The position numbers and the translations under genes are program-made. A DNA stretch of 64,000 nt. Source: Locusta migratoria. Lineage: Eukaryota > Arthropoda > Insecta > Orthoptera > Acrididae. The stretch lies in assembly GCA_026315105.1 (NCBI GenBank), contig CM048745.1, positions 787,939,390 to 788,003,389 of the forward strand, written 5' to 3'. The notes under the pieces were generated by a model. The model saw only the letters and a list, made by a program, of their open reading frames with translations. It made no database searches and was not told where the DNA came from. Shown in pieces: positions 1-7,986 of this stretch (position 1 is the first letter of the stretch; each line of letters starts with the position of its first letter).

Positions 1-8
1 GCAGGTCT

Positions 9-57
9 GTCACACTTGAAAATGGCCTAACATAGAGGCCGAAACCGGTAGTGTGGG
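9..57 (+). ncRNA. Hammerhead-ribozyme-like motif, degenerate core
   Basis: Seen: CACAC (11-15) pairs with GTGTG (51-55) as stem I. GGCCT (24-28) pairs with AGGCC (36-40) as stem II. GAAA lies at 41-44, followed by the self-complementary ACCGGT (44-49) and then A50, where cleavage would fall. This is the layout of a hammerhead with a minimal palindromic stem III. The conserved CUGANGA box reads TTGAAAA (16-22), so two core positions differ and self-cleavage is doubtful. Known: Penelope-like elements and retrozymes carry such motifs. Which element this copy belongs to is not visible because it sits at the window edge. Confidence 0.5.
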
Positions 58-61
58 CTTA

Positions 62-1165
62 AATAAAGCACCAATAAATGCAACTGGAGCTGGACTTTCA
101 TTAAAATTTGAACCACAGTTGCGGCAACAGCAAGCATACAGTAATGGAGAAACTAATAATGAAAAGAAGACACAAATATAAAGGAGGACAAAACAGGAGA
201 ATACGAAACATAGACAGACAAAAATACGTGTGAAAAAGTCCTAATTCATACAAAGGCGTCGAATAATGGTGAAACACAACACGGTACCACTGATGTACGC
301 GGACATTTAAAAACACAGGCGTCGGCTACGGGATGGCTGTTATCAGTTTGGTTAAAAATTCACTGATGAGTATCACTCCAACGGGACACAGCCAAAGTGG
401 GAGTGGAGATCCAGCTGGATGGGAGACACAGAGGATGAGGCGGTTGGGATTTGTAGGTGGTGGAAGGATTCACTCCCCAGGTTCGGCCAAAAAGGAGTTT
501 GAGTGGCAGAGACGAGAACAGGCCTTTTCTTGGATGGTGCGAAGGTGGGGGGTCCAGGAGAGGGTGCGATCTATGGTGAGCCCCAGGAACTTACGGATGG
601 GAGTAAGGCGGATGGGTCCATTATGGAGTGTAAGGTATATATCACGGGGGAGGAAGGAGGAAGTGGTGCGACCTACAATATCCGCCTGGGTTTTGGTAGG
701 ATTTTTGGATAGGAGCCACTGGTTACACCAAATGGTGAAAAGGTCAAGATGAACTTGGTGATTGGTTCAGGCGAGGGTGGGAACTAAGGCAAGGAAAGCA
801 GTGTAATCAGCATATTGGAAGAGGTATATGGGGGGGGGGCAGGTTTAGGTATATCTGCGGTATACACGAGACATAAAGGTAAAGAGGAAGGGCGGAACCT
901 TGGGGCACGTCAGAAGAGGGATAGAAAAGACGAATCGTAACATAGGTGGATCGGACAGGAAGGAAGCAATGACCCAGACAAGGTTGATGGGAAGAGCGTA
1001 GATCTGGAGTTTGTAGAGCAGGCAGGAATGCCATACCCAGTCATACGCCCATTCGAGGTCGAGGGATACAAAAATAGCAGCACAACGGGAATTGAGCTGG
1101 AGGGAGAGGGGTTAGGCGAAGGAGTTGGTCATCAGCGGAGAAGAAAGGACGAAAGCCACATTGCC
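62..1165 (-). pseudogene. LINE reverse transcriptase remnant with 3' UTR (jockey-like)
   Basis: Read on the minus strand, this stretch gives a broken reverse transcriptase. A palm motif resembling FVSLDLEWAYDWVW lies near 1035-1075, a NPTKTQ motif near 685-715, and KFLGLTIDRTLSW near 541-590. The 3' UTR runs down to about 62 and matches 1195-1457 in the opposite orientation. Several frame breaks and stops make it non-functional. The coding strand is strongly C/T-rich. The order of motifs fits a jockey-like or related non-LTR RT, but the clade is inferred from motifs only. Its N-terminal part is missing beyond about 1165, so the copy is 5'-truncated. Confidence 0.65.
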
Positions 1166-1194
1166 AAACACGTTAATTACTATCATTTAACACA

Positions 1195-1560
1195 TGCGTG
1201 AGATTTGTTCCATCGGAGTGATACTCATCAGTGAATTTTTAACCAAACTGAAAACAGCCATCCCACAGCCGACGCCTGTGTTTTCAAAATTTACCTTACT
1301 GTTCAGTGTTGTGTTTCACAATTTTTCGACGCTTTTGTATGTATCAGAAGAACACTTTTTCACACCATGTCTCTATCATGTTTACTTTAATTTTCGCCTT
1401 GTCTATGTTTTGTGTTCTCCCGTTTTGTACTTACTGTATATTTTTTCTTTTTTTTTTCCTTTATTGTCATTTCATTCCTCTGGTGGCGCTACCAGCCCAC
1501 TCCACCAGAGGAATGAAATGAGAATAAAGGAAAAAAAAGAAGAAGAAAAAAATACAGAAA
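1195..1560 (+). mobile_element. LINE 3' UTR copy, same family, opposite orientation
   Basis: 1195-1457 matches the reverse complement of the region around 95-370 with scattered differences, so it is a 3' UTR-only (5'-truncated) copy of the same LINE. It ends in a 29-bp stem-loop followed by a purine-rich tail (1531-1557) that probably acts as the poly(A)-like end. Confidence 0.6.
1458..1530 (+). other. Stem-loop at LINE 3' end
   Basis: 1458-1486 is the reverse complement of 1502-1530 with one mismatch, with a 15-nt loop at 1487-1501. Flanking T-rich and A-rich tracts could lengthen the stem by about ten pairs. Its place just before the tail suggests an RT-recognition hairpin like those of some LINEs. 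A fold-back junction is the alternative. Confidence 0.6.
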
Positions 1561-2375
1561 GTCAGACGTCTCGCTTCCACCCCTAGCTCCCAGCTTCCAA
1601 TACCTGGTACACATTACCCCCTCATACAGGAACACACCCATTACCGCACACTATCTACAACTGGCACTCTGCACAAAACGACACACAGCGCCCAGCCACG
1701 ACTGTATTACCTATCGCCATCTCCGTGAAAGCCCCCTTCCCCACCTCACTAGCCACCTTCTATACACCAATTACTACCCACGCCTGTGGAAAATTTCACA
1801 TATTCTTATGTTCCTTAACCTAACAAACCCCACACTGAAGCCTCCCTCACCCCAGTGTTCAGCAATTTCGAATCTTTCCTAACCCGCCTCTTCCATCACC
1901 ACCTCCGACTTAAACACCTTCTCCCTGACACCCAATGTGGCTTTCGTCCTTCCTTCGCTTTACCCAACTCTTCTCTCTCCAGCTCAATTCCCATGGCGCA
2001 GCCATCTTTGTATCCCTAGACCTGAAACAGGCCTATGACCGAGTCTGGCATTTCGGGATGCTTTTCAAACTCCAAACCTCCCGTCCATCTCCTACAATTT
2101 GTTGACATCACCACCTTCCTCAACCTCACTCCTACCCTTGACCGCTCCTAGTTTTTGCTCCAGTCCCACCTCTGATTTTGAAGCATGGTGTAACCAGAGT
2201 CTCCTTTCCGTCAATCCTAACAAGTCCCAGACATTACAGGTTGTACCACCCCTTCCTTCCGGCTTCCCAACTTCTACCTCACCCTCCATAATCATGAAAG
2301 GTGAACAGATGTGGCATAACAGCTTTGACATAATTGCAGAATGACATATTGACCATAGCTCTTTATTATTTCTCA

Positions 2376-2412
2376 ATGCTACCGGTTTCGGTTATTTAAC
2401 ATTATCAAGCGT
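2376..2412 (-). ncRNA. Hammerhead-like motif, left arm
   Basis: On the minus strand: TTGATAA core box, stem II GTTA/TAAC, GAAA, palindromic ACCGGT and then A. Stem I is weak. The core departs from CUGANGA at C3 and G8, so it is probably inactive. Confidence 0.4.
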
Positions 2413-2454
2413 TAGCAGAGATTAGCTAATGTTAAGCTATTAGCTAATCTCTGC

Positions 2455-2500
2455 TAACGCTTCATAATGGTAAATAACCGAAGCCGGTAGCATTGAGAAA
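2455..2500 (+). ncRNA. Hammerhead-like motif, right arm
   Basis: Mirror copy of the left-arm motif. Stem II is GGTAAATAACC (2469-2479), followed by GAAG and CCGGTA. GAAA has become GAAG and the core box is TTCATAA, so it is more decayed than its partner. Confidence 0.35.
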
Positions 2501-3529
2501 TAATAGCCATGGTCAATATGTCGTTCTGCAACTCCATAATCATCCCATCCGCCATACCGCCTAACCCTTCATCGTTCCATCTCTTGGACTCCACAACGTA
2601 CGCTAGAAAGCCCTCTCCCACCCCACTCTCCTCAAACTCCTTACCAGCCGGACGTGGGGCCTCAATCCCTCCAACAACCTGTACACCTACAGCCTCCTCA
2701 TGCGTCCCTTCCTCTGCAGTTTCCATCCCACGTGGATCTCCGACCCCTAATCCTCCAAATCCTAGAATGTCACACTCGGCATAGCCTACCGTATTCGTCT
2801 CCCCTCCCCCACTTGGATCCTATATGACCTCATCAAGTTTCCCGATCTTCTGCAATACCTTGAACACATCCGGACCCTATACGTCAACTGCAACATAGTC
2901 TCCCACAGTGCCTTGGTATACCCCTGGGCCTCTGCCACACCTTTACCGCTGCATCCCTCCCTCCCTTCACCTCCACGCTCTCCGTATCAAGGTACCTTCC
3001 GCCACCTCCTCCTCTGAGAAGACACCTCCGTCCTGACATATACCCGTCCCACCAACCCTGATCCCTCTCCCATGGATGAAGTGCCCCCTCTCCCCCAGCC
3101 TGTCCTCCTCCCTCCCCCCACTTGGTTATTCCTCTTCTGACGCTGGAGTCCCTACGCTTCCTCTCCGCCCTCTCTCCTACACCCTCCCCCCGCCCTTCCC
3201 GCCCTCCCCCTCCCTACCGTGTGGGGTCCTGAGCCGTCAGTTTTTGCAGTGTGTGATATTCCTGGCCTGTGGCCACTTCATATTTCAAGCCGCTGCCCGT
3301 TCCTTTGCGAACATTGTACGTGTCTTAAACGAGGAAGATAGACAGAAGTGCAGCATACAGTGGCGGCGCTAGGCGTCGGCGACGTCGGCGACCGCCGACG
3401 GCCTCGCGCCTGTGAGGGCCTCGCAAAACATTGTTAATTTTTTTTAAAATAGATGTTTAACGGAGCTTTTCAACTGCTAGGTTAAGTAGCAACGATCTAT
3501 ATCCAAATTACACTAGCGTAACCTAAGGA

Positions 3530-3640
3530 CGAACACAACATCCGTAGCCAAGGGTGGGATTCAACCCCCGGCGGGAGCGACCTTGCGCACCATGGTATGA
3601 CGCCTTAATGCGCTCGGCCATTCCCGGCTTGCAGCTATTT
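3530..3640 (-). repeat. Degenerate tRNA-derived SINE remnant
   Basis: On the minus strand there is a tRNA-like head with a GCCGAGCG-type A box and a B-box-like GGGTTGAATCCC, followed by a short piece resembling the body of the SINEs elsewhere in the window. No clear TSD. Confidence 0.5.
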
Positions 3641-4490
3641 AGTTGTCTGTGTTTATTTCCCTATGAGTGCAGCAGTGATGAAATTTTCAGTTAAATACTT
3701 TGTGTTATCTAAACTGAGCATTCTTCTGTAACACTACATTTCAAAAGCCTTTACCCTATTCCTGTCCGCACTGTTTATCGTCCATGTTTCACTCCACACA
3801 AACGCTTTCAGAAAGGACTTCCTTATGCTTAAATAAATATTCGATGTTAACAAATTTCTCCTTTTCAAAAAAGCTTTTCATCCCATTGCCAATCTGCATT
3901 TTATATCCTCTGTACGGCGGCCATCATATGTTATTTTACTGCCCAAGTAACAAAACTCATTTACCACCTTTATTGATTCGTTACCTAATTTAATTCCTTC
4001 AGCATCGCCTGATTTTCTAAGACTGCAATCCATTACCCTTGTTTTGCTCATGATAATGTTCATCTTACATGCTCCTTTCAACACACTATCCATTCCGTTC
4101 AATCACTCCTCCAGTTCCTTTGCTGCGCTGACAGAATTACAATGTCATCAGCAAAACGCAAGCTTTTTATTTCTTCACCCTGAACTTTAATTCCTTCTCC
4201 AAATTCCTCCTTTCTTTCCTTTATAGCTTGCTCAATGTACAAAATGAATAACATTGGGGAAAGGCTACAATCTTGTCTTACAGTTCCCCAACCTCTGCAT
4301 CCCTCTCATGCCCTTCAACTCTGATAGCTGCTGTCTGGTTTTTGTAAAAGTAAAAGTTGTAAATAACCTTCCGTTCCCTATATTTTACACCTGCTGATTT
4401 CAGAATTTGAAAGAGTGTACTCCAATCGACGTTGTCAAAAGCTTTCTCCAAATCTACAAAAGCCAGAACTATTGATTTGCCTTTCCCTTT

Positions 4491-5930
4491 GAGACCACAT
4501 GGGTGTCGGATTTTAGAATTTTTTTCATATTTACGTCACGTGAATTATAGAACTTAAATAACAATCAGTAAAAGCCATTCGACGCAACTCTCGAGAAAAT
4601 CGCTTTTGAAGTTTTTCAAGTACACGTAAATACCAATAATTAAGAGGGCTGCCTCATCTGCGCCCGGTCAGTGAGCTCAACGCCCTCTGTAATAATAAAG
4701 CTGAGCCAAATATTCAACGAACAACCATGAACGAATTGAACCAACGACCGCAAAGCATAGATCTACCTGGGAAAAAAAAGGTAGTAACGTTCAGGCCTTA
4801 CAACCATAGGATCGGTGGTTCGAATACTGCTGTAACTGATTTATATTTTTATTTTTTCCTTGTGTTCGAATACCTTCACAATTTTAATATCTACTGGTAG
4901 TTTTTATGAAAAATACACATATTTTTGTTCATTTGTAATTTTCTATACTTTATAAAATGATGATGGTTTCAATAAAAAATGTTCAAATGTTTGTAGAGTC
5001 TATGGGACTTAACTACGGGGTCATCAGTCCCTAAACTTACAAACTACTTATGAACTACTTACGAACTAGGACGGCACAAATATCCATGCCCGAGGGGGGA
5101 TTCGAACCCCCGACCGTAGTCGCCGTGCTGACCGTGACTGGAGCGCCTCAGTCACCTCGGCCACCGCGGCCGGCGTTTCAATAAAAAAAACATACGTTTC
5201 ACTTTACAGTATTTACTTCACTGTTAGTTGACGACGGTAGTTCTTGATTATTAAGTTTGCGAGAGCTATTTTTCGACGTTTTCGAATTCAGTTACCTAAA
5301 ACATTTAGGGATCTTTAATTCCATGTGTTGTCAGTTTTTGTGTGTGTAGATGAGCTAAACACCTTGCTGTTGCCTAAAACGATGGTTGAGTAGTTAGCTG
5401 CTTGGAAAGTCATTAGTGCTATGGAGAAGACTTTATAAAAACAGCGTCGTATTTCTTCAGAATCTTAACAATCAAAGACTACCGTCGTCAACTAATAGTG
5501 AAGCCGATACGTTATAAAAAACTGTAACATACGTTTTTTGTTTGAAACCATCAGTATTTTATAAAGTATAGAAATTACGAATAAACAAAAATACGTGAAT
5601 TTTTCATAAAAATTACCATCAGATATTAAAATTGTGTAGGTATTCTAACATAACGGAAAAAAATAAAAATATTAATCAGTTAGATCATGAGTCGAACCAG
5701 CGACCCTACGATTGTGAGGCCAGAACGCTACCACCTAACCTACACCAGCAGGTGGTATAAGTTGTTTTAATTATTGGTATTTATGCATACTTGAAAAAAC
5801 TTCGAAGTCGATTTTCTAGAGAAATTTTGAGAGTGACGTCGAATAGTTTTGGCTGATTGTTATTTGAGTTCTGAACTTCACGTACCATAAATATCAAAAA
5901 ATTCTAACATCCGATACCTATGTGCTCTCC
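4491..5930. mobile_element. Long foldback (inverted-repeat) transposon with tRNA-like modules
   Basis: The two halves are mutual inverted repeats over almost their whole length. Outer arms 4491-4650 and 5770-5930 match, and the inner parts 4775-5260 and 5465-5750 match. Each arm holds a tRNA-like box region (GGTTCGAATAC near 4818; GGTTCGACTC on the minus strand near 5690-5700). Anticodon-position triplets TAC (left) and CAC (right) suggest a tRNA-Val origin. No transposase ORF. It sits inside RTE-D. TSD unclear. A SINE (4980-5174) is inserted in the left arm. A partial arm copy lies at 22336-22495. Confidence 0.7.
4980..5174 (-). mobile_element. tRNA-derived SINE, family 1, full length
   Basis: Flanked by a 14-bp TSD, GTTTCAATAAAAAA (4966-4979 and 5175-5188). 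On the minus strand it begins GCCGGCCGCGGTGGCCGAG (A box), has the B box GGTTCGAATCC, then a body with GTGCCGTCC, and ends ACAAACATTTGAACAT. The A box (TGGCCGAG) points to a tRNA-Ser/Leu ancestor. Confidence 0.9.
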
Positions 5931-6225
5931 TTGTAAGATAAGGCGTCATACATTTCTCCTGAATCAAAACTGGTCTTCCCCAATTCGTGTTAAAATTTTC
6001 TAACCATGACTTATTAAACTGATGTTTCTGTAATTTTCATACCTGTCTGCACCTGCTTTCTTTGGAATGAGGATTACTACATTTTTCTTAAAGTCTGAGG
6101 GGATTTCCCCTGTCTCATATATCTTACGGACCAGGTGAAATAGTTTTGTCATGGCTGGCTCTCCCAGGGACCTCAGTAGTTCTGAGGGAATGTCGTCCAC
6201 TCCAGGGGCCTTGTTTCGACTTAGG

Positions 6226-6646
6226 TTCAAAAATGTTCAAGTGTTTGTAGAACTTATGGGACTTAACTCAAAAAATGTTCAAATGTTTGTAAATATATCG
6301 GACCAAACTGCGTGGTCATCAGTCCGTAGCTTACAAACTACTTAAACCTAGGTAAACTAACCTCAGGACAAACAAACACACCCATACCCCAGGGAGGACT
6401 CGAACCTCCACGGCGAGCAACCGCGCGCTCCGCAACGAGACGCTTTAGACCGCTCGGCTACTCCACCGCGGCATGGGGACTTAACTACGGGGTCGTCAGT
6501 CCCTAAACTTACAAACTACTTATGAACTAGCTACGACTAAGGACGGCACAAATATCCATGCCCGTGGGGGGATTCGAACCCCGGGCCGTAGTTGCCGTGC
6601 ATACCGTGACTGGCGCGCCGCAGACCGCACGGCCACCGCGGCCGGC
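6226..6646 (-). mobile_element. SINE family 1, split by a second SINE
   Basis: Near-identical 10-bp flanks TCGACTTAGG (6216-6225) and TCGACTTGGG (6647-6656) bound it inside RTE-D. The copy is broken at 6268/6473 by the family-2 SINE. Confidence 0.85.
6269..6472 (-). mobile_element. SINE family 2, nested
   Basis: Inserted in the family-1 SINE with duplicated target ATGGGACTTAACT (6256-6268, and 6473-6486 with one extra G). The head reads GCCGCGGTGGAGTAGCCGAG, distinct from family 1. The B box is GGTTCGAGTCC. The body carries GTAGTTTGTAAGC and ends in the same ACAAACATTTGAACAT tail as family 1. Confidence 0.85.
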
Positions 6647-7018
6647 TCGACTTGGGTCTTTCAGTGTTCTGTCAACTTCTTCTCTCACTATAGTATCTCC
6701 TATTTCATCTTCATCTACATCCTCTTCCCTTCCTACGATTTTGTCTCTATGTTCATTTCCTTTATAGAGCCCATCTATATACTCTTTCCACCTTTCAGCT
6801 TTCCCTTCTTTGCTGAGAACTGGGTTTCCATCTGAGTTCTTTATATTCATACAGCTGCTTTTCTTGTCTCCAAATGTTTCTTTTATTTTCCAATAGGTGG
6901 TATCTATTTTTTCCCTATTTATACATTATTCTACAGACTTGCATTTCCCTTTTAGCCATACCAACTTAGCTATTCTACACTTCCTGTCAATCTCATTTCT
7001 TAGTCGTATGTACTCGTT

Positions 7019-7021
<3 letters not shown>

Positions 7022-7072
<51 letters not shown>
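7022..7072. repeat. Poly(T) tract, 51 bp
   Basis: An uninterrupted run of 51 T inside the RTE-D linker region (poly-A on the element's own strand). RTE sequence resumes after it, so it is an expansion or insertion rather than the element's tail. Confidence 0.9.
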
Positions 7073-7074
<2 letters not shown>

Positions 7075-7130
7075 AAGTTTCATTTACTGCATTTATATAT
7101 TTTCATTGTTTATATAACAATTAGAATCAT

Positions 7131-7460
7131 TGTTGATATTTTAATCTGCCGCGAAGTTTCATATCAGCGCACACTCCGCTGCAGAGTGAAAGGTTCATTC
7201 TGAAAACATCCCTTAGGTTGTGGCTAAGCCATGTCTCCACCATATCCTTTCTTCCAGGAGTGCTAGCCTTGCATGGTTCGCAGGAGAGCTTCTGTGAAGT
7301 TGGAAAGTAGGAGGCGAGGTACTGGCGGAAGTAAAGTTGTGAGGCAACATCGTGAGTCGTGTCAGGATAGCACAGTCGGTAGTGCGCTTGCCCGCGAAAG
7401 GCAAAGGTCCCAGGATCGAGTCCCGGTTCCGGCACACACTTTTAATGTGCCAGGAAGTTT
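7131..7460 (+). mobile_element. tRNA-module retroposon with 13-bp TSD
   Basis: Flanked by CAATTAGAATCAT (7118-7130 and 7461-7473). The body shares a core (GGTTCGCAGGAGAG, GAGGCGAGGTACTGGC) with the element at 49828-50117. A tRNA-like head lies near 7362-7440 (A-box-like CAGTCGGTAGTGCG, B-box-like GATCGAGTCCC). TTTTAAT.TGCC..GAAGTTT occurs twice in direct orientation, near each end. Inserted in hAT sequence. Confidence 0.75.
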
Positions 7461-7484
7461 CAATTAGAATCATGCTCACAGTTC

Positions 7485-7640
7485 TAGTCAGTACAGCTTC
7501 GTCCGGGAGAAGCTACTCAAATTTAAAGTTGATTAAGACTTACTTGAGAAACACTAAGAGCCAACAAAGACTATCTGCGTTGTCAGTACTATCAATTGAA
7601 GCCGAAAAATTTAGTGAGGCGAAAAGCCAAAAAGTTTCTC
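7485..7640 (+). pseudogene. hAT transposase C-terminal dimerisation fragment
   Basis: The frame reads SYSNLKLIKTYLRNTKSQQR followed by LSALSVLSIEAE and SEAKSQK. This matches the pattern of the hAT C-terminal dimerisation region (conserved LKLIKNYLRSTMSQERLS-type stretch). About 50 residues remain, and upstream coding sequence is replaced by inserted repeats. It fits the hAT TIRs at 3358 and 11149. Confidence 0.65.
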
Positions 7641-7676
7641 TATTTTTATTTGTGTTTGTTTATTATAATTTTTGTC

Positions 7677-7986
7677 CCACTCCCATGAACCACAGACATT
7701 GCCGAGGTGGGGTGGCTTGCGTGCCTCAACGATACAGATAGCCGTACCGTAGGTGCAACCACAGCGGAGGGGTATCTGTGGAGAGACCAGACAAACGTGT
7801 GGTTCCTGAAGAGGGGCAGCAGCCTTTTCAGTAGTTACAGGGGCAACAGTCTGGATGATTGACTGAGCTGGCCTTGTAACATCAGCTAATGTGGCTTTGC
7901 CACACAGCTACTGCGAACGGCTGAAAGCAAGGGGAAACTACAGCCGTTATTTTTCCAGAGGACATGCAGCTCTACTGTGTGAACAT
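7677..7986 (+). promoter_or_regulatory. RTE-A 5' UTR / presumed internal promoter
   Basis: About 300 bp ahead of the first in-frame ATG are strongly conserved in all three long copies (also 45832-46141 and the complement of about 58447-58757). An internal promoter is expected for autonomous LINEs; no specific box was identified. Confidence 0.4.

Larger units (their letters stand above)
2296..2531 (+). mobile_element. Foldback retroposon with paired hammerhead-like motifs
   Basis: Flanked by the direct repeat CTCCATAATCAT (2284-2295 and 2532-2543), a 12-bp TSD. Inside, 2334-2356 is inverted at 2509-2531 and the two arms stay complementary to a central hairpin (2410-2462). A non-inverted lead of about 38 bp (2296-2333) contains AGATGTGG..AACAGC, which is also present at the start of the element at 52184, so the two are the same family. 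Each arm carries a hammerhead-like motif. No ORF. It lies in the LINE pseudogene and is younger than it. Confidence 0.65.
1575..3349 (+). pseudogene. LINE reverse transcriptase pseudogene, second copy
   Basis: A decayed copy of the same CT-rich LINE on the plus strand. Recognisable pieces are QCGFRPS (near 1930-1950), the palm motif FVSLDLKQAYDRVWH (about 2003-2050) and a NPNKSQ motif (about 2213-2232). They occur in the order expected of a non-LTR RT but in shifting frames. It is interrupted by a foldback retroposon at 2296-2531 with 12-bp TSDs, and ends at the hAT insertion site at 3350. Poly-C-rich coding sequence makes spurious open frames here; none is intact. Confidence 0.6.
3716..7100 (-). 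pseudogene. RTE-clade LINE fragment (RTE-D), interrupted
   Basis: Homologous to RTE-A on the minus strand, in three pieces: 6647-7100 (linker before RT), 5931-6225 (start of RT, with NKAPGVDDIPSELL near 6180-6230) and 3716-4490 (RT palm to the region after it, with FCYLGSKIT near 3930-3960). The 3' end of the element (about 360 bp of C-terminus and tail) and the endonuclease are missing. Frames are broken, and about 25 bp are lost at the foldback junction. Insertions within it are a foldback (4491-5930) and a SINE stack (6226-6646). It is clearly older than RTE-A. Loss of the 3' end is unusual for target-primed insertion and implies later deletion. Confidence 0.8.

Noticed and set aside
4980..5174. 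CTGATGA box in the SINE body as a possible hammerhead core
   Set aside because: No GAAA box or stem II follows at the needed distance. It is only a conserved SINE motif.
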